Made by a program: the position numbers and the translations under genes. Below, one piece after another: positions 1 through 7,287 of a stretch of 16,496 nucleotides of DNA. Numbering within the stretch: the first letter of the stretch is position 1; every line of letters starts with the position of its first letter. Under the pieces are notes generated by a model. The model saw nothing but the letters and a program-made list of their open reading frames with translations, did no database searches and had not been told where the DNA came from. This DNA is from Bacteroidales bacterium (GTDB lineage: Bacteria > Bacteroidota > Bacteroidia > Bacteroidales > UBA3824), in assembly GCA_017530465.1 (NCBI GenBank), contig JAFXMJ010000487.1, positions 1 through 16,496 on the forward strand, written 5' to 3'.

Positions 1-757
1 CGGAGCGACGGATGGCTTTGTTGACGTTGCCGGGGCCGCAGTTGTAAGCGGCAATCACGAGAGCCCAATCGCCGTACATTGCATACAGATCTTTGAGGAG
101 TTTTGCGGCGGCGATAGTCTCCTTGTCGGGGTCGCGGCGTTCATCCACGAGCGTGGTGACTTCGAGGTCGTACATCCTGCCCGTGCCGTACATAAACTGC
201 CACAAACCCGTTGCGCCCGCCCTTGATACGGCGCGGGGATTGAGGGCTGATTCTACGATGGTCAGGTATTTGAGTTCGAGGGGGATGTCGTATTGGTCGA
301 GCACCTCCTCAATCCTTGGGAAATAATATTTGGACAATCCCAATATCGTGGGAATCAGGAATTTGCCGCGACGGAGGTACATCTCAATCCAATCCTTCAC
401 CTTTTGATTATACACCAAGGGGAATGTTGTGGGTATCTTTTTCAACGCCGCCTCGTAAATCGAATCAGAGAAGAATACGGGCGTGTTTTCGTTGGCGATT
501 GTGTGGTTGTTTTCGGCGGTGTTGATGGAACTTTTTACGTAGCCGAGCGACATAAGGCTGTCGATGCCGTCGATTACCTGACTTTCCTCAGTAGCCAACT
601 CGGTGGCTGAATTAGTAACGGCAGGTACAATGAGTGTGTCAGCCGCCTCATCGTCGTTGTATTCAGGGGCGGGAGCCATCGGGTCGGGTTCCTGCGCCGA
701 CGCCACGCCAATACATACGCACATCAGCGGCAAAAGGGTTAAGAATATCTTTTTCAT
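1..757 (-). CDS. Lytic murein transglycosylase (MltD/SLT family), C-terminus cut by window edge
   Basis: Periplasmic or outer-membrane-facing enzyme that cleaves the MurNAc-GlcNAc bond of peptidoglycan. The frame reads from an ATG at 757 to the window edge (252 codons) with no stop. An N-terminal signal peptide (MKKIFLTLLPLM..., predicted cleavage after VASA near residue 21) is followed by an Asp/Glu/Thr-rich linker to about residue 100. The SLT catalytic domain follows: TIVESALNP with the likely catalytic Glu near residue 168, GATGLWQFM near 183-191 and AAYNCGPGNVNKA near 237-249, all classic family motifs. LysM repeats, often found after this domain in MltD-like proteins, would lie outside the window. 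It starts 21 bases after the DUF5683 gene ends and is probably the fourth gene of the parAB transcript. The SLT assignment is strong; the MltD subtype is inferred from architecture. Confidence 0.93.
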   Translation of the reverse strand, partial: MKKIFLTLLPLMCVCIGVASAQEPDPMAPAPEYNDDEAADTLIVPAVTNSATELATEESQVIDGIDSLMSLGYVKSSINTAENNHTIANENTPVFFSDSIYEAALKKIPTTFPLVYNQKVKDWIEMYLRRGKFLIPTILGLSKYYFPRIEEVLDQYDIPLELKYLTIVESALNPRAVSRAGATGLWQFMYGTGRMYDLEVTTLVDERRDPDKETIAAAKLLKDLYAMYGDWALVIAAYNCGPGNVNKAIRRS

Positions 758-778
758 AATTTTTTATTAATAATTCTA

Positions 779-1492
779 TCAAAAAGTCAGCACAATGCGC
801 GCACCAAATACCGGCTTGGAATCAAAGCTAATTTTCGGTTCGGTGGCGTATGGCTCCACGCGCAGGGCGATGTCGTCGGTGACGTTGTAATCGTACAGAT
901 GCGCATCGACCACGGCGTCGAATATATTCATCATATAAACAAGAAACATACCGAGATAGCAAAAATCACGGTAACGGCGGTATTTGCGCATATAGCGCAC
1001 GATGTCGTTTTCTGTTGTGAGGCCGTAAAAACTGTGTCCTGTGTAGGTAGAATCGCCGTTTTGCATCGCGAGGAGATAATGCTCGTCGTTTTTCAATTGC
1101 TTGTAACGGACATTATAAAACTGCGACACATATACCAACGTGCCAATGCCGCCGTAGATAATCGGCACTTTCCAATATTGACCGTTATAGACCTGACCCG
1201 CGCCCGGCAAGGCACACGAAAGCCATCCGGCAAGTTTGGGATTTTTGGTGATTTCCTTCACTGAATCCTCCTCGGCTGTGAGGGTGCTGTCGTTGACCAA
1301 ATCGTAATTTTCACCTTCGTCAAAACTGATGCGCGGCGGCATAGTGTCCACCCTACCCTCGCGGTATCCTTGCTGCACGGCAGGGTCGTCGAGGTCGGGC
1401 TTCTCTGCGTCGGGCTCTTGCGCCGTGGCTATATTAGCAATTGCCGTCAAGACAAACACCACGGCTGTCAAAAATATCTTTTGGACGGTCAT
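779..1492 (-). CDS. DUF5683 domain protein (secreted/membrane, function unknown)
   Basis: A 237-residue protein with an N-terminal signal peptide (ATG at 1492, cleavage probably after NIATA near residue 24), an acidic region to about residue 80, then a domain typical of DUF5683. That domain begins LSCALPGAGQVYNGQYWK (about 92-109) and continues into a hydrophobic stretch (VPIIYGGIGTLVYVSQFY) and a second one (DFCYLGMFLVYMMNIFDAVVDAHL). The C-terminus ends in Phe after alternating hydrophobic residues (ARIVLTF), as in outer-membrane or barrel-like proteins. The biochemical role of the family is not known to me. The gene lies 8 bases after parB and 21 bases before the transglycosylase, an order I recognise from many Bacteroidetes, so it is probably co-transcribed with parAB. 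Its signal peptide resembles that of the transglycosylase (KIFLT...AQEPD). Confidence 0.85.
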   Translation of the reverse strand: MTVQKIFLTAVVFVLTAIANIATAQEPDAEKPDLDDPAVQQGYREGRVDTMPPRISFDEGENYDLVNDSTLTAEEDSVKEITKNPKLAGWLSCALPGAGQVYNGQYWKVPIIYGGIGTLVYVSQFYNVRYKQLKNDEHYLLAMQNGDSTYTGHSFYGLTTENDIVRYMRKYRRYRDFCYLGMFLVYMMNIFDAVVDAHLYDYNVTDDIALRVEPYATEPKISFDSKPVFGARIVLTF

Positions 1493-1500
1493 ACGGGGCG

Positions 1501-2466
1501 TTAGATTTGAATATTGTTGAGGATGCCGATTATCTTGTCGTAATCCTCGGTGGATTTGAGGTTGAAGGTGAGCTTGTAAATGCCCTTGCTGTCGAGTTTC
1601 AAGTCAACAGGCACATTGAATTTTTGTGTGAAATTCTTTTTGAGTTTCTTCTGCTCGTCGGTGAGCTTTGGACAGTTGGCCTTCACCATCAGCTTCTTGT
1701 CGTCGGGGTTCTCGTCGGGATTTTCTGCGCCGGATTCCTCGTCCTGCGCCTTCTGTTCGAGTTCAAAGACGTAGCCGTCGGGGTCTTTGACGAGCATCTC
1801 CACTTGACGCGCCGAAAGTCCGTAGTTCAATACCTTTTGGAAGAGGTCGAGCTGCAATTCGGGGTCGTCGAGGCTGATGAGCGGACGTATCTGACCTTCT
1901 GTAATCACCTTGTTGCGCAGAGCCGCCTGCATTTGGTCGGGCAGACGGAGCAATCGGAGCGAATTGGCGATGGTGCTGCGTCCCTTGCCGAGCCTCGTGC
2001 TGAGTTCCTCCTGTGTCAGGTGGCACTCTTCGATAAGGCGGTTGTAGGTGATAGCTACTTCGATTGAATTGAGGTCTTCGCGCTGAATGTTTTCAACGAG
2101 AGCCATCTGCAACGCCTTGCTGTCGTCGGCTTCGGTGATGTACGCCGGCACTTCGGTAAGCCCGGCAATCTTGGATGCACGGTAACGCCGCTCGCCCGAA
2201 ATGATTTCGTACTTGTCGTCCTTCTTGCGGAGGGTGAGCGGCTGAATGATGCCCAAAGTCTTGATGGATTCGGCAAGCTCGTTGATGGCGTTCTCGTCGA
2301 AATCCGTGCGGGGCTGCGTCGGGTTTGGTACGATTACATTGATGTCGATGAGGGCGATGCTGCCCGTATTGACCACTTCCTCGGGCTGATTGTGCTCGAA
2401 TGTCTTGTTGTCCTGAATCAGGAAGTCGAGACCACGGTTGAGACCGCCTATCTTTGCTTTTGCCAT
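1501..2466 (-). CDS. parB: Chromosome partition protein ParB (Spo0J family)
   Basis: CTP-dependent DNA clamp that loads at parS and spreads to form the partition complex for ParA. The 321-residue chain shows the chromosomal ParB order. An N-terminal GLNRGLDFL motif of the kind that contacts ParA is at 8-16. The ParB/Srx-like domain holds the CTP-binding motif GERRYRA at 91-97 and the ENIQREDLN motif at 125-133. A KorB-type helix-turn-helix follows at about 150-172 (LTQEELSTRLGKGRSTIANSL). An acidic linker (about 228-255) precedes a C-terminal dimerisation domain (about 275-321, ending in KIIGILNNIQI). The ATG at 2466 gives a normal family length. It lies 27 bases downstream of parA and 8 bases upstream of the DUF5683 gene, consistent with one transcript. 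Confidence 0.97.
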   Translation of the reverse strand: MAKAKIGGLNRGLDFLIQDNKTFEHNQPEEVVNTGSIALIDINVIVPNPTQPRTDFDENAINELAESIKTLGIIQPLTLRKKDDKYEIISGERRYRASKIAGLTEVPAYITEADDSKALQMALVENIQREDLNSIEVAITYNRLIEECHLTQEELSTRLGKGRSTIANSLRLLRLPDQMQAALRNKVITEGQIRPLISLDDPELQLDLFQKVLNYGLSARQVEMLVKDPDGYVFELEQKAQDEESGAENPDENPDDKKLMVKANCPKLTDEQKKLKKNFTQKFNVPVDLKLDSKGIYKLTFNLKSTEDYDKIIGILNNIQI

Positions 2467-2493
2467 TGCTCCAAAAAGTTTTTTAGGTGTTAA

Positions 2494-3282
2494 TTATGCT
2501 TGTTTTGCTGCGTTCCTTGCTGCGTCTTTTTCAAGGATTTCCTTTGCGAGGTTGAGATAATTGACCGCGCCGCTCGAAGTGGCGTCGTACTCAATTACCG
2601 GCTTGCCGTAAGACGGAGCCTCCGAAAGACGGATATTCCTCAAAATCAATGTCTTGAACACCATTTCTTGGAAATGTTGACGCACTTGGTCCACCACCTG
2701 ATTGGAGAGACGGAGACGGCTGTCGTACATAGTGAGGAGGAAGCCTTCTGTCTGCAAATCGGGGTTGAGCCTTGCCTGAATCATCTTGACAGTGTTGAGG
2801 AGCTTGCCAAGGCCTTCGAGCGCAAAGTATTCGCACTGCACGGGGATGATTACCGCGTCGGCGGCGGTGAGGGCGTTGACGGTGAGGAGACCCAACGACG
2901 GCGAACAGTCGATGATGATGTAGTCGTACATATCGCGCACCTTGTTGATGAACGATTTGAGCCTGTACTCGCGCGATTCTACGTTGAGGAGTTCAATCTC
3001 CGCGCCCACGAGGTCGATGTGCGAGGGAACGATGTCGAGGCCATCAGTACCTGTTTGGAGGATGATGTCCTTGGGCTCCACGTCGTCGGTGAGGGCGTCG
3101 TAGATGCTCTTTTCGATGGACTTCAACTCAAATCCAAGGCCGGAAGTACAGTTGGCCTGCGGATCGGCGTCGATGAGCAATATCTTCTTTTCCAATATCG
3201 CGAGCGACGCGCCGAGGTTGATTGATGTTGTAGTCTTGCCAACTCCACCTTTTTGGTTGGCTATTGCAAATACTCTTGACAT
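2494..3282 (-). CDS. parA: Chromosome partition ATPase ParA (Soj family)
   Basis: Walker-type ATPase that binds DNA non-specifically when ATP-bound and moves ParB-parS complexes. The 262-residue protein has the deviant Walker A motif KGGVGKTT at 11-18 (signature Lys11 and catalytic Lys16), the Walker A' motif DADPQ at 38-42 and Walker B IIIDCSP at 122-128. There is no N-terminal helix-turn-helix extension, so it is the short chromosomal Soj type and not a plasmid P1-type ParA. The ATG at 3282 places the first beta strand (RVFAIANQ) right at the N-terminus, as is usual. It is the first gene of a probable parA-parB-DUF5683-transglycosylase operon, and a Bacteroidetes -7 box lies about 67 bases upstream. 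Confidence 0.97.
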   Translation of the reverse strand: MSRVFAIANQKGGVGKTTTSINLGASLAILEKKILLIDADPQANCTSGLGFELKSIEKSIYDALTDDVEPKDIILQTGTDGLDIVPSHIDLVGAEIELLNVESREYRLKSFINKVRDMYDYIIIDCSPSLGLLTVNALTAADAVIIPVQCEYFALEGLGKLLNTVKMIQARLNPDLQTEGFLLTMYDSRLRLSNQVVDQVRQHFQEMVFKTLILRNIRLSEAPSYGKPVIEYDATSSGAVNYLNLAKEILEKDAARNAAKQA

Positions 3283-3348
3283 ATTATTTAGTATAATGTA
3301 TTCCTAATCTGTTTTTGAGTGAACCCACAAATGGATTCTTTCAGCGTA

Positions 3349-3378
3349 CAAAGATAATAATATTTTGCGAAAAAGTCA
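3349..3378 (-). promoter_or_regulatory. Probable promoter of the parA operon
   Basis: Read on the minus strand, 3349-3356 is TATCTTTG, an exact match to the Bacteroidetes -7 element TAnnTTTG. The expected -33 TTTG is weak: only a T-run (CTTTTTC) lies about 18 bases upstream. A start site near 3345 would leave a leader of about 60 bases before the parA ATG. The -7 box is seen directly; its use as a promoter is inference. Confidence 0.5.
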
Positions 3379-3382
3379 TAGT

Positions 3383-3420
3383 GTTTCACGGAAAATTTAT
3401 GTTTCCTTAACGTGAAAAAC
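3383..3420. promoter_or_regulatory. Dyad of two parS-like half-sites upstream of parA
   Basis: GTTTCACG at 3383-3390 and CGTGAAA at 3411-3417 (followed by AAC) form a 7-bp perfect inverted repeat with 20 bases between. A second, inner dyad is GGAAA (3390-3394) with TTTCC (3402-3406). The left arm, with the preceding T, is the first nine bases of the widely conserved parS palindrome TGTTTCACGTGAAACA; the right arm is most of the opposite half. Each 16-base alignment to parS scores only 12/16, so neither is a canonical site. The dyad sits just upstream of the expected -33 region of the parA promoter, a natural place for ParB-dependent autoregulation. The repeat is seen in the sequence; ParB binding is inference. 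Confidence 0.4.
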
Positions 3421-3500
3421 GCAAGATACAAAGGTTATCAACATAATAAGCGACTGATTGACAGAGGATTGAACAAAATGCAAAAAATTTTTGGGTCATC

Positions 3501-4127
3501 TTAAAACTTGAACCCCAGATTGACCACCGTCAACGAATTGTAATCCAATTTTACTGTGCGTTTCTTGCTGACATTGTAATCAAAACGGCAGACGCCTACC
3601 GACAACGTCCACGAATGTCCGCTGTCAGGCATCTTGTAACTGATTCCAAGACAAGCACTCTTGAAACTCGTTGACCTTTCGTTCAACGCCTTGGAAATCT
3701 TGAACTGAAACACAGGAGAAAACATCCGTTGCGGCAACACGCTGTATCTCAAAAACATAGAGATATTTATATACATCTTGTCAACGCCGTATTTGTCATA
3801 GACAATTTGTGTGGACACTTTGCCAGTTTCTTTGCCTGTATTGATTTCTTCCTCGTGCGTCTCCTCCTCGCGGAAGGCATACATTCCGCTAATCCCAACA
3901 CCATAAAAAAGATGGTCACCAGCGAAATTGATGCCGCCAGTGACACCTAACCCATAGACACCGACATCGCCAATGGTGGTCTCGGCGTCAATCATCACAC
4001 GCCACGACACCGCAGACGGCTGTATGGTGTCATAACGGTCGTCTTCGTCGTCATCGTCGCTGTCGCTCTGCGCCACGGCGGCAAGGGGAAGGAGCAGCAA
4101 AGCCAATATGTAAAAAATGTGTCGCAT
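3501..4127 (-). CDS. Small outer-membrane beta-barrel-like protein, unknown function
   Basis: A 208-residue exported protein with no function I recognise. The ATG at 4127 gives a clean signal peptide (MRHIFYILALLLLPLAAVAQ). A longer frame opens at a TTG at 4142, but that codon lies inside the -7 promoter element, so I reject it. The mature protein begins with an acidic patch (SDSDDDDEDD) and then alternates hydrophobic and polar residues in many short strands rich in Gly, Tyr and Phe (for example VGVYGLGVTGGINFAG, LFYGVGISGMYAF, MYINISMFLRYSV). It ends in VNLGFKF, a terminal Phe typical of outer-membrane barrels. It has its own promoter, so it is probably a single-gene unit between the parAB block and the long operon upstream. 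Possible alternatives are a surface or periplasmic beta-sandwich. Confidence 0.75.
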   Translation of the reverse strand: MRHIFYILALLLLPLAAVAQSDSDDDDEDDRYDTIQPSAVSWRVMIDAETTIGDVGVYGLGVTGGINFAGDHLFYGVGISGMYAFREEETHEEEINTGKETGKVSTQIVYDKYGVDKMYINISMFLRYSVLPQRMFSPVFQFKISKALNERSTSFKSACLGISYKMPDSGHSWTLSVGVCRFDYNVSKKRTVKLDYNSLTVVNLGFKF

Positions 4128-4139
4128 AATATGATATGG

Positions 4140-4171
4140 CAAAGTTATAAAAAGATTTTTTTCGCGGCAAA
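4140..4171 (-). promoter_or_regulatory. Bacteroidetes-type promoter of the barrel gene
   Basis: On the minus strand TTTG (4168-4171) is followed by 20 bases and TAACTTTG (4140-4147), an exact fit to TTTG-N19-21-TAnnTTTG. The predicted start site near 4136 lies only about 9 bases before the ATG at 4127, so the leader would be extremely short. It also lies just 13 bases after the end of the upstream reading frame (4185), so the barrel gene need not depend on the long operon. Confidence 0.75.
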
Positions 4172-4184
4172 TAAATCGCCGTTT

Positions 4185-5717
4185 TTATTTTGTCTTGACG
4201 AATGAATCGTCTATTTTTTGCACCAAGCGGACGGGGTAATATAGATTGCTGTATGCGTCAACACTCCACGAGCTACGCAGTATAAGTGTTCCAAGATCAA
4301 CAACAATCCCCCCCACCTGCTTTAATACATCACCTTTAATCGCATTATACGACAGAGATTGATATACACAGGATTTAAAAGCAAACGAGGACATATTATT
4401 TCCATATATGCTACCTGTTTCGGGCAGGAATACCGCGCCAGCCGATTCCATTTTTGCCCATTCTTCAAAAGTGTAATTGTTTGGCAAATCTTTTAAATAT
4501 TTCACCTCGTATTGCCCAACATACGGCGCGACATCTTCGGGCGCGCTCCAATCGTCAGGCAAAATCACCCAGCCCTCAATGCCACCCACAAATGCACCGC
4601 CTCTTTTTTCCAGTGCGCCAAAGCGTTGTTCGAGCAAATAAATCCATTCTTCTTTGTCGAGGAGAGTCCATTCTGCACCTTATGCGCAGACACCTTTCAA
4701 CTTGCCGTCGTCATCCACGAATGCATCGTAGTCACCGTATCGTATCGTCAAAGAGGGATTGCCGCCTTCCATAATTGACCCCCATCGGAAAACGTCTGTC
4801 CACTTGTCGTCGCCCATCCATTCGGAATAATCATCGCCTACAACTGTATAACCAGTACTACCAAAACAACTGTGGTACTGCTGCGGGGCTATACGCCAAG
4901 AGCCATCCATAGGGCGGTATTGCAGATTACCTTTGCTAAAAAAGACATACTTGCCCTCGCCTATTGAAAATAATGCGGGCAGACATTGCTCCGGCGCAAG
5001 ACACTCCACTCGGTACAGCAACTTTTCTTTGGCTTCCAAACGCTGCTGAAAATTAATACACTTACATTCGACAACAGTGCCAGACGGCAGGGCATAAAGA
5101 CATTCGCCGTCAACAATCTCACTATAATCAGCCACTCCATATTTCATAGATACTGTCGTGCGAAATAGGTTGAGATTCAGGAACACCGTACTCTGAGCAA
5201 GAGTTACGGCGCAGCCCTCGGCGCGGTAGGTGAAACCGTCACAAACCCAACAGCCGTATTTTTCCAAGCCCTCGGCGAGCGACGGTATTTTTTTTACGTC
5301 CACGAACCGTTTGCCATTGTTGTAATTGCTGCCGTTTTTGAGAACGGCGGAGAGTTTTGTGATGCCGGTGACTAATTCCGCGCCCTTCCTGACCTTCAAT
5401 TCTGTATCGACGCTCACTGACGCCCTGCCCTCGCTGCCGTCGGTGGAGATGGCGAGCGGCTCGTATAGCACATCAGGATTGGAGATTATGATGACATCCC
5501 CGGCGGTGAAAGTCTGCTTGACCTCTCCGCCGCCAATACTGCCATCCAATTGTGCTATGCCCACAGTGATACTGAACGGTACAGAAACGTATTCCATATC
5601 CCCGTCGATAGGAGCAGACGGGGACGTGGAATCGTCTTTTTGGCACGATGTCGCCATCATAATCAACGACGACATTACGACCACCAATATTTTACGGTAA
5701 GATGTCATAATCTGCAA
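4185..5717 (-). pseudogene. Surface lipoprotein paralogue split by one in-frame TAA
   Basis: Read through, this is a 510-codon lipoprotein matching the 514-residue upstream neighbour over its whole length, but a TAA at 4680-4682 ends it after residue 345. The paralogue has Tyr (TAC) there (SCAYGAQW against VCA*GAEW). The frame stays open and homologous afterwards (GAEWTLLDKEEWIYLLEQRF...RGGAFVGG...GWVILPDDW...AGAVFLPETG...PVRLVQKI), so a single substitution explains the break. The only start for the second half is a TTG at 4637, inside the conserved domain. The N-terminus has a lipoprotein signal (MATSC, Cys25) followed by QKDD, a Bacteroidetes surface-export signal. Residues of about 45-240 resemble a fimbrillin-like beta region, and the FISUMP-like C-terminal domain begins at FFSKGNLQYRP and is cut by the stop. 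It is the last gene of the operon, 16 bases after its paralogue. A truncated lipoprotein could still be made; sequencing error is the other explanation. Confidence 0.85.
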
Positions 5718-5733
5718 TGCACACCACCATCAA

Positions 5734-7278
5734 TTATTCTACATTAACTTTTGTATTGCCCACTTGCAACTGAACCAAACGCACTGGGTTCCCGACATTG
5801 AAACCCTGGCTTTGCCCGTAGCAATAAAATTCGTTGGCTCGGGAAAAATAAAGGAACAACCCCAAAGAACCAAGGTTTGTCACGTTTCTTGTCTGATAAT
5901 AAGGCATCAACGGAGCATAAAAAGTCATCATAATTTGACCAGAGTTAGGCAGGAATACCGCACCGGCGGCTTCCATAGCCGCCCACTCTTCCTCTGTATA
6001 TTTGTTTGGAATGTCTTCAACCAGTTTCACCGAAAAATCGGACACAAACGACAAACCATCAGGGGTAACCCAATCGTCGGGCAAAATCATCCAGCCATCC
6101 ATTCCGTTAACTAATGCTCCGCCTCTTTTATGCTCGGCATCAGGGCGTTTTTCCATCAGATACGACCATTCATCGCAGCTTAGCACCATCCATTGAGCAC
6201 CGTAAGCGCACGAGGCGTTGATTTCGCCATTTTCATCCACGGGTAAAGTATAATCAGCTTCATTATCATTCACCTCATTCGGGGAGCCGCCCTCAATCCA
6301 CATACCACCCCGAAACAAATCAGTCCACTTATCTTCGCCCATCCAATCAGCATAATTCTCGCCCACCTCGAACATCAAATCAGCACCACCGAAACACGTT
6401 TGGTATTGCTGCGGAGCAATGCGCCACGCACCGTCCAGCGGGCGATATTGCAGATTGCCACTGCTGAAAAATACGCGCTTGTCTTCGCCGATAGAGAAAA
6501 GATGAGAAAGACATTCTTCGGGCGCGGAGGCTGTGAGGTGGTAGATTGATTGCTCCTTGCCGTCCAAGAGCATTTCAAAATTGGCGTTTGGAATTTCCAC
6601 CTTGGTGCTACACGGCACGGCGTACAGCTTGCTGCCGCTGATGGTCTCGGTGAAATCTGCGTTGCCAATCTTCATAGTCACATTGTCGCTAATCATATTA
6701 AGCTCCACAAAGACAGTGCTCTGTGCAAGGCTGATGGCATTGGCGTCGGAGCTGTAAGTGAAGCCATCGCACGACCAGCAGCAATATTGGTCAAGTCCAT
6801 CTGCGAGCGAGGCAATGGCCTTGATATCTGTGAGCGGCTTGCCGTTGTTGTAATTGTTGCCGTTTTTGAGGACGGCGGAGAGCTTCGTAGTGCCTGATAC
6901 GAGTTCCGCGCCCTTCTTGACCTTCAATTCGGCGGTGAAAGTGGCGGACGCCTTGCCCGCGTTGCCATTTGCGGAGATGTTGAGCGGCTCGTATAGCACG
7001 TCGGGGTTGGAGATTTCGATGACATCGCTATCGTCGAAGGCCTTTTTGGTCTCCACGCCGCTGAGAGAGCCAGCAATAGGCTCGATGCTTACCGTGATGG
7101 AGAACGGCACGGTAGTGAACGCCTTCTCCTCCTCCACCGGGGTCGGGTCGGGAGTAGGTTCGGGCGTAGTGCCATTGTTGTTGTTGTCGTCGTCGTCCTT
7201 ATTGCACGAGGTGGCGAGCATCACCGCCGCCATCACAAAAAGGAGCATCAAAAGTGTGTAACGTTTCATAAGTTGCAT
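5734..7278 (-). CDS. Predicted surface-exposed lipoprotein with FISUMP-like C-terminal domain
   Basis: A 514-residue lipoprotein: signal peptide with lipobox LATSC (Cys25), then NKDDDD, the Asp-rich signal that sends Bacteroidetes lipoproteins to the cell surface. A low-complexity linker (Asn-rich, then Pro/Thr/Glu-rich, about 28-50) is encoded partly by a trinucleotide run at 7176-7198. Residues of about 50-250 form a beta-rich region reminiscent of fimbrillin-like proteins (KKAFDDSDVIEISNPDVLY). The C-terminal part has FFSSGNLQYRP, WRIAPQQYQTCFGG, EWSYLMEKR, GWMILPDDW, AAGAVFLPNSG and a closing NPVRLVQL, the hallmarks of the Bacteroidales/FISUMP paralogous domain. Its function is unknown; adhesion or ligand binding is only a guess. 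Nine bases separate it from the preceding lipoprotein gene. It is the intact member of a tandem duplication. Met4 (7269) is an alternative start. Confidence 0.85.
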   Translation of the reverse strand: MQLMKRYTLLMLLFVMAAVMLATSCNKDDDDNNNNGTTPEPTPDPTPVEEEKAFTTVPFSITVSIEPIAGSLSGVETKKAFDDSDVIEISNPDVLYEPLNISANGNAGKASATFTAELKVKKGAELVSGTTKLSAVLKNGNNYNNGKPLTDIKAIASLADGLDQYCCWSCDGFTYSSDANAISLAQSTVFVELNMISDNVTMKIGNADFTETISGSKLYAVPCSTKVEIPNANFEMLLDGKEQSIYHLTASAPEECLSHLFSIGEDKRVFFSSGNLQYRPLDGAWRIAPQQYQTCFGGADLMFEVGENYADWMGEDKWTDLFRGGMWIEGGSPNEVNDNEADYTLPVDENGEINASCAYGAQWMVLSCDEWSYLMEKRPDAEHKRGGALVNGMDGWMILPDDWVTPDGLSFVSDFSVKLVEDIPNKYTEEEWAAMEAAGAVFLPNSGQIMMTFYAPLMPYYQTRNVTNLGSLGLFLYFSRANEFYCYGQSQGFNVGNPVRLVQLQVGNTKVNVE

Positions 7279-7287
7279 TTTAGTAAT

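Noticed and set aside
2500..3225. Long plus-strand open frame (241 codons) opposite parA
   Set aside because: It is fully antisense to a textbook parA, has no recognisable domain and mirrors its codon pattern.
3435..3443. TTATCAACA, one mismatch from a DnaA box, upstream of parA
   Set aside because: A single box with no cluster, no AT-rich unwinding element and no dnaA or other origin gene nearby; it is not enough to propose an origin.
4128..4142. Earlier TTG start for the small barrel gene
   Set aside because: The TTG lies inside the TAACTTTG promoter element, and the ATG at 4127 gives a clean signal peptide.
4150..4190. Possible terminator hairpin (CGGC...GCCG) after the lipoprotein operon
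   Set aside because: The stem has only 4 bp with a 9-base loop and overlaps the barrel promoter; too weak to call.
7176..7198. Trinucleotide run (TTG then TCG units) as a phase-variation tract
   Set aside because: Changes by whole triplets only lengthen or shorten the Asn/Asp linker and would not switch the gene off.
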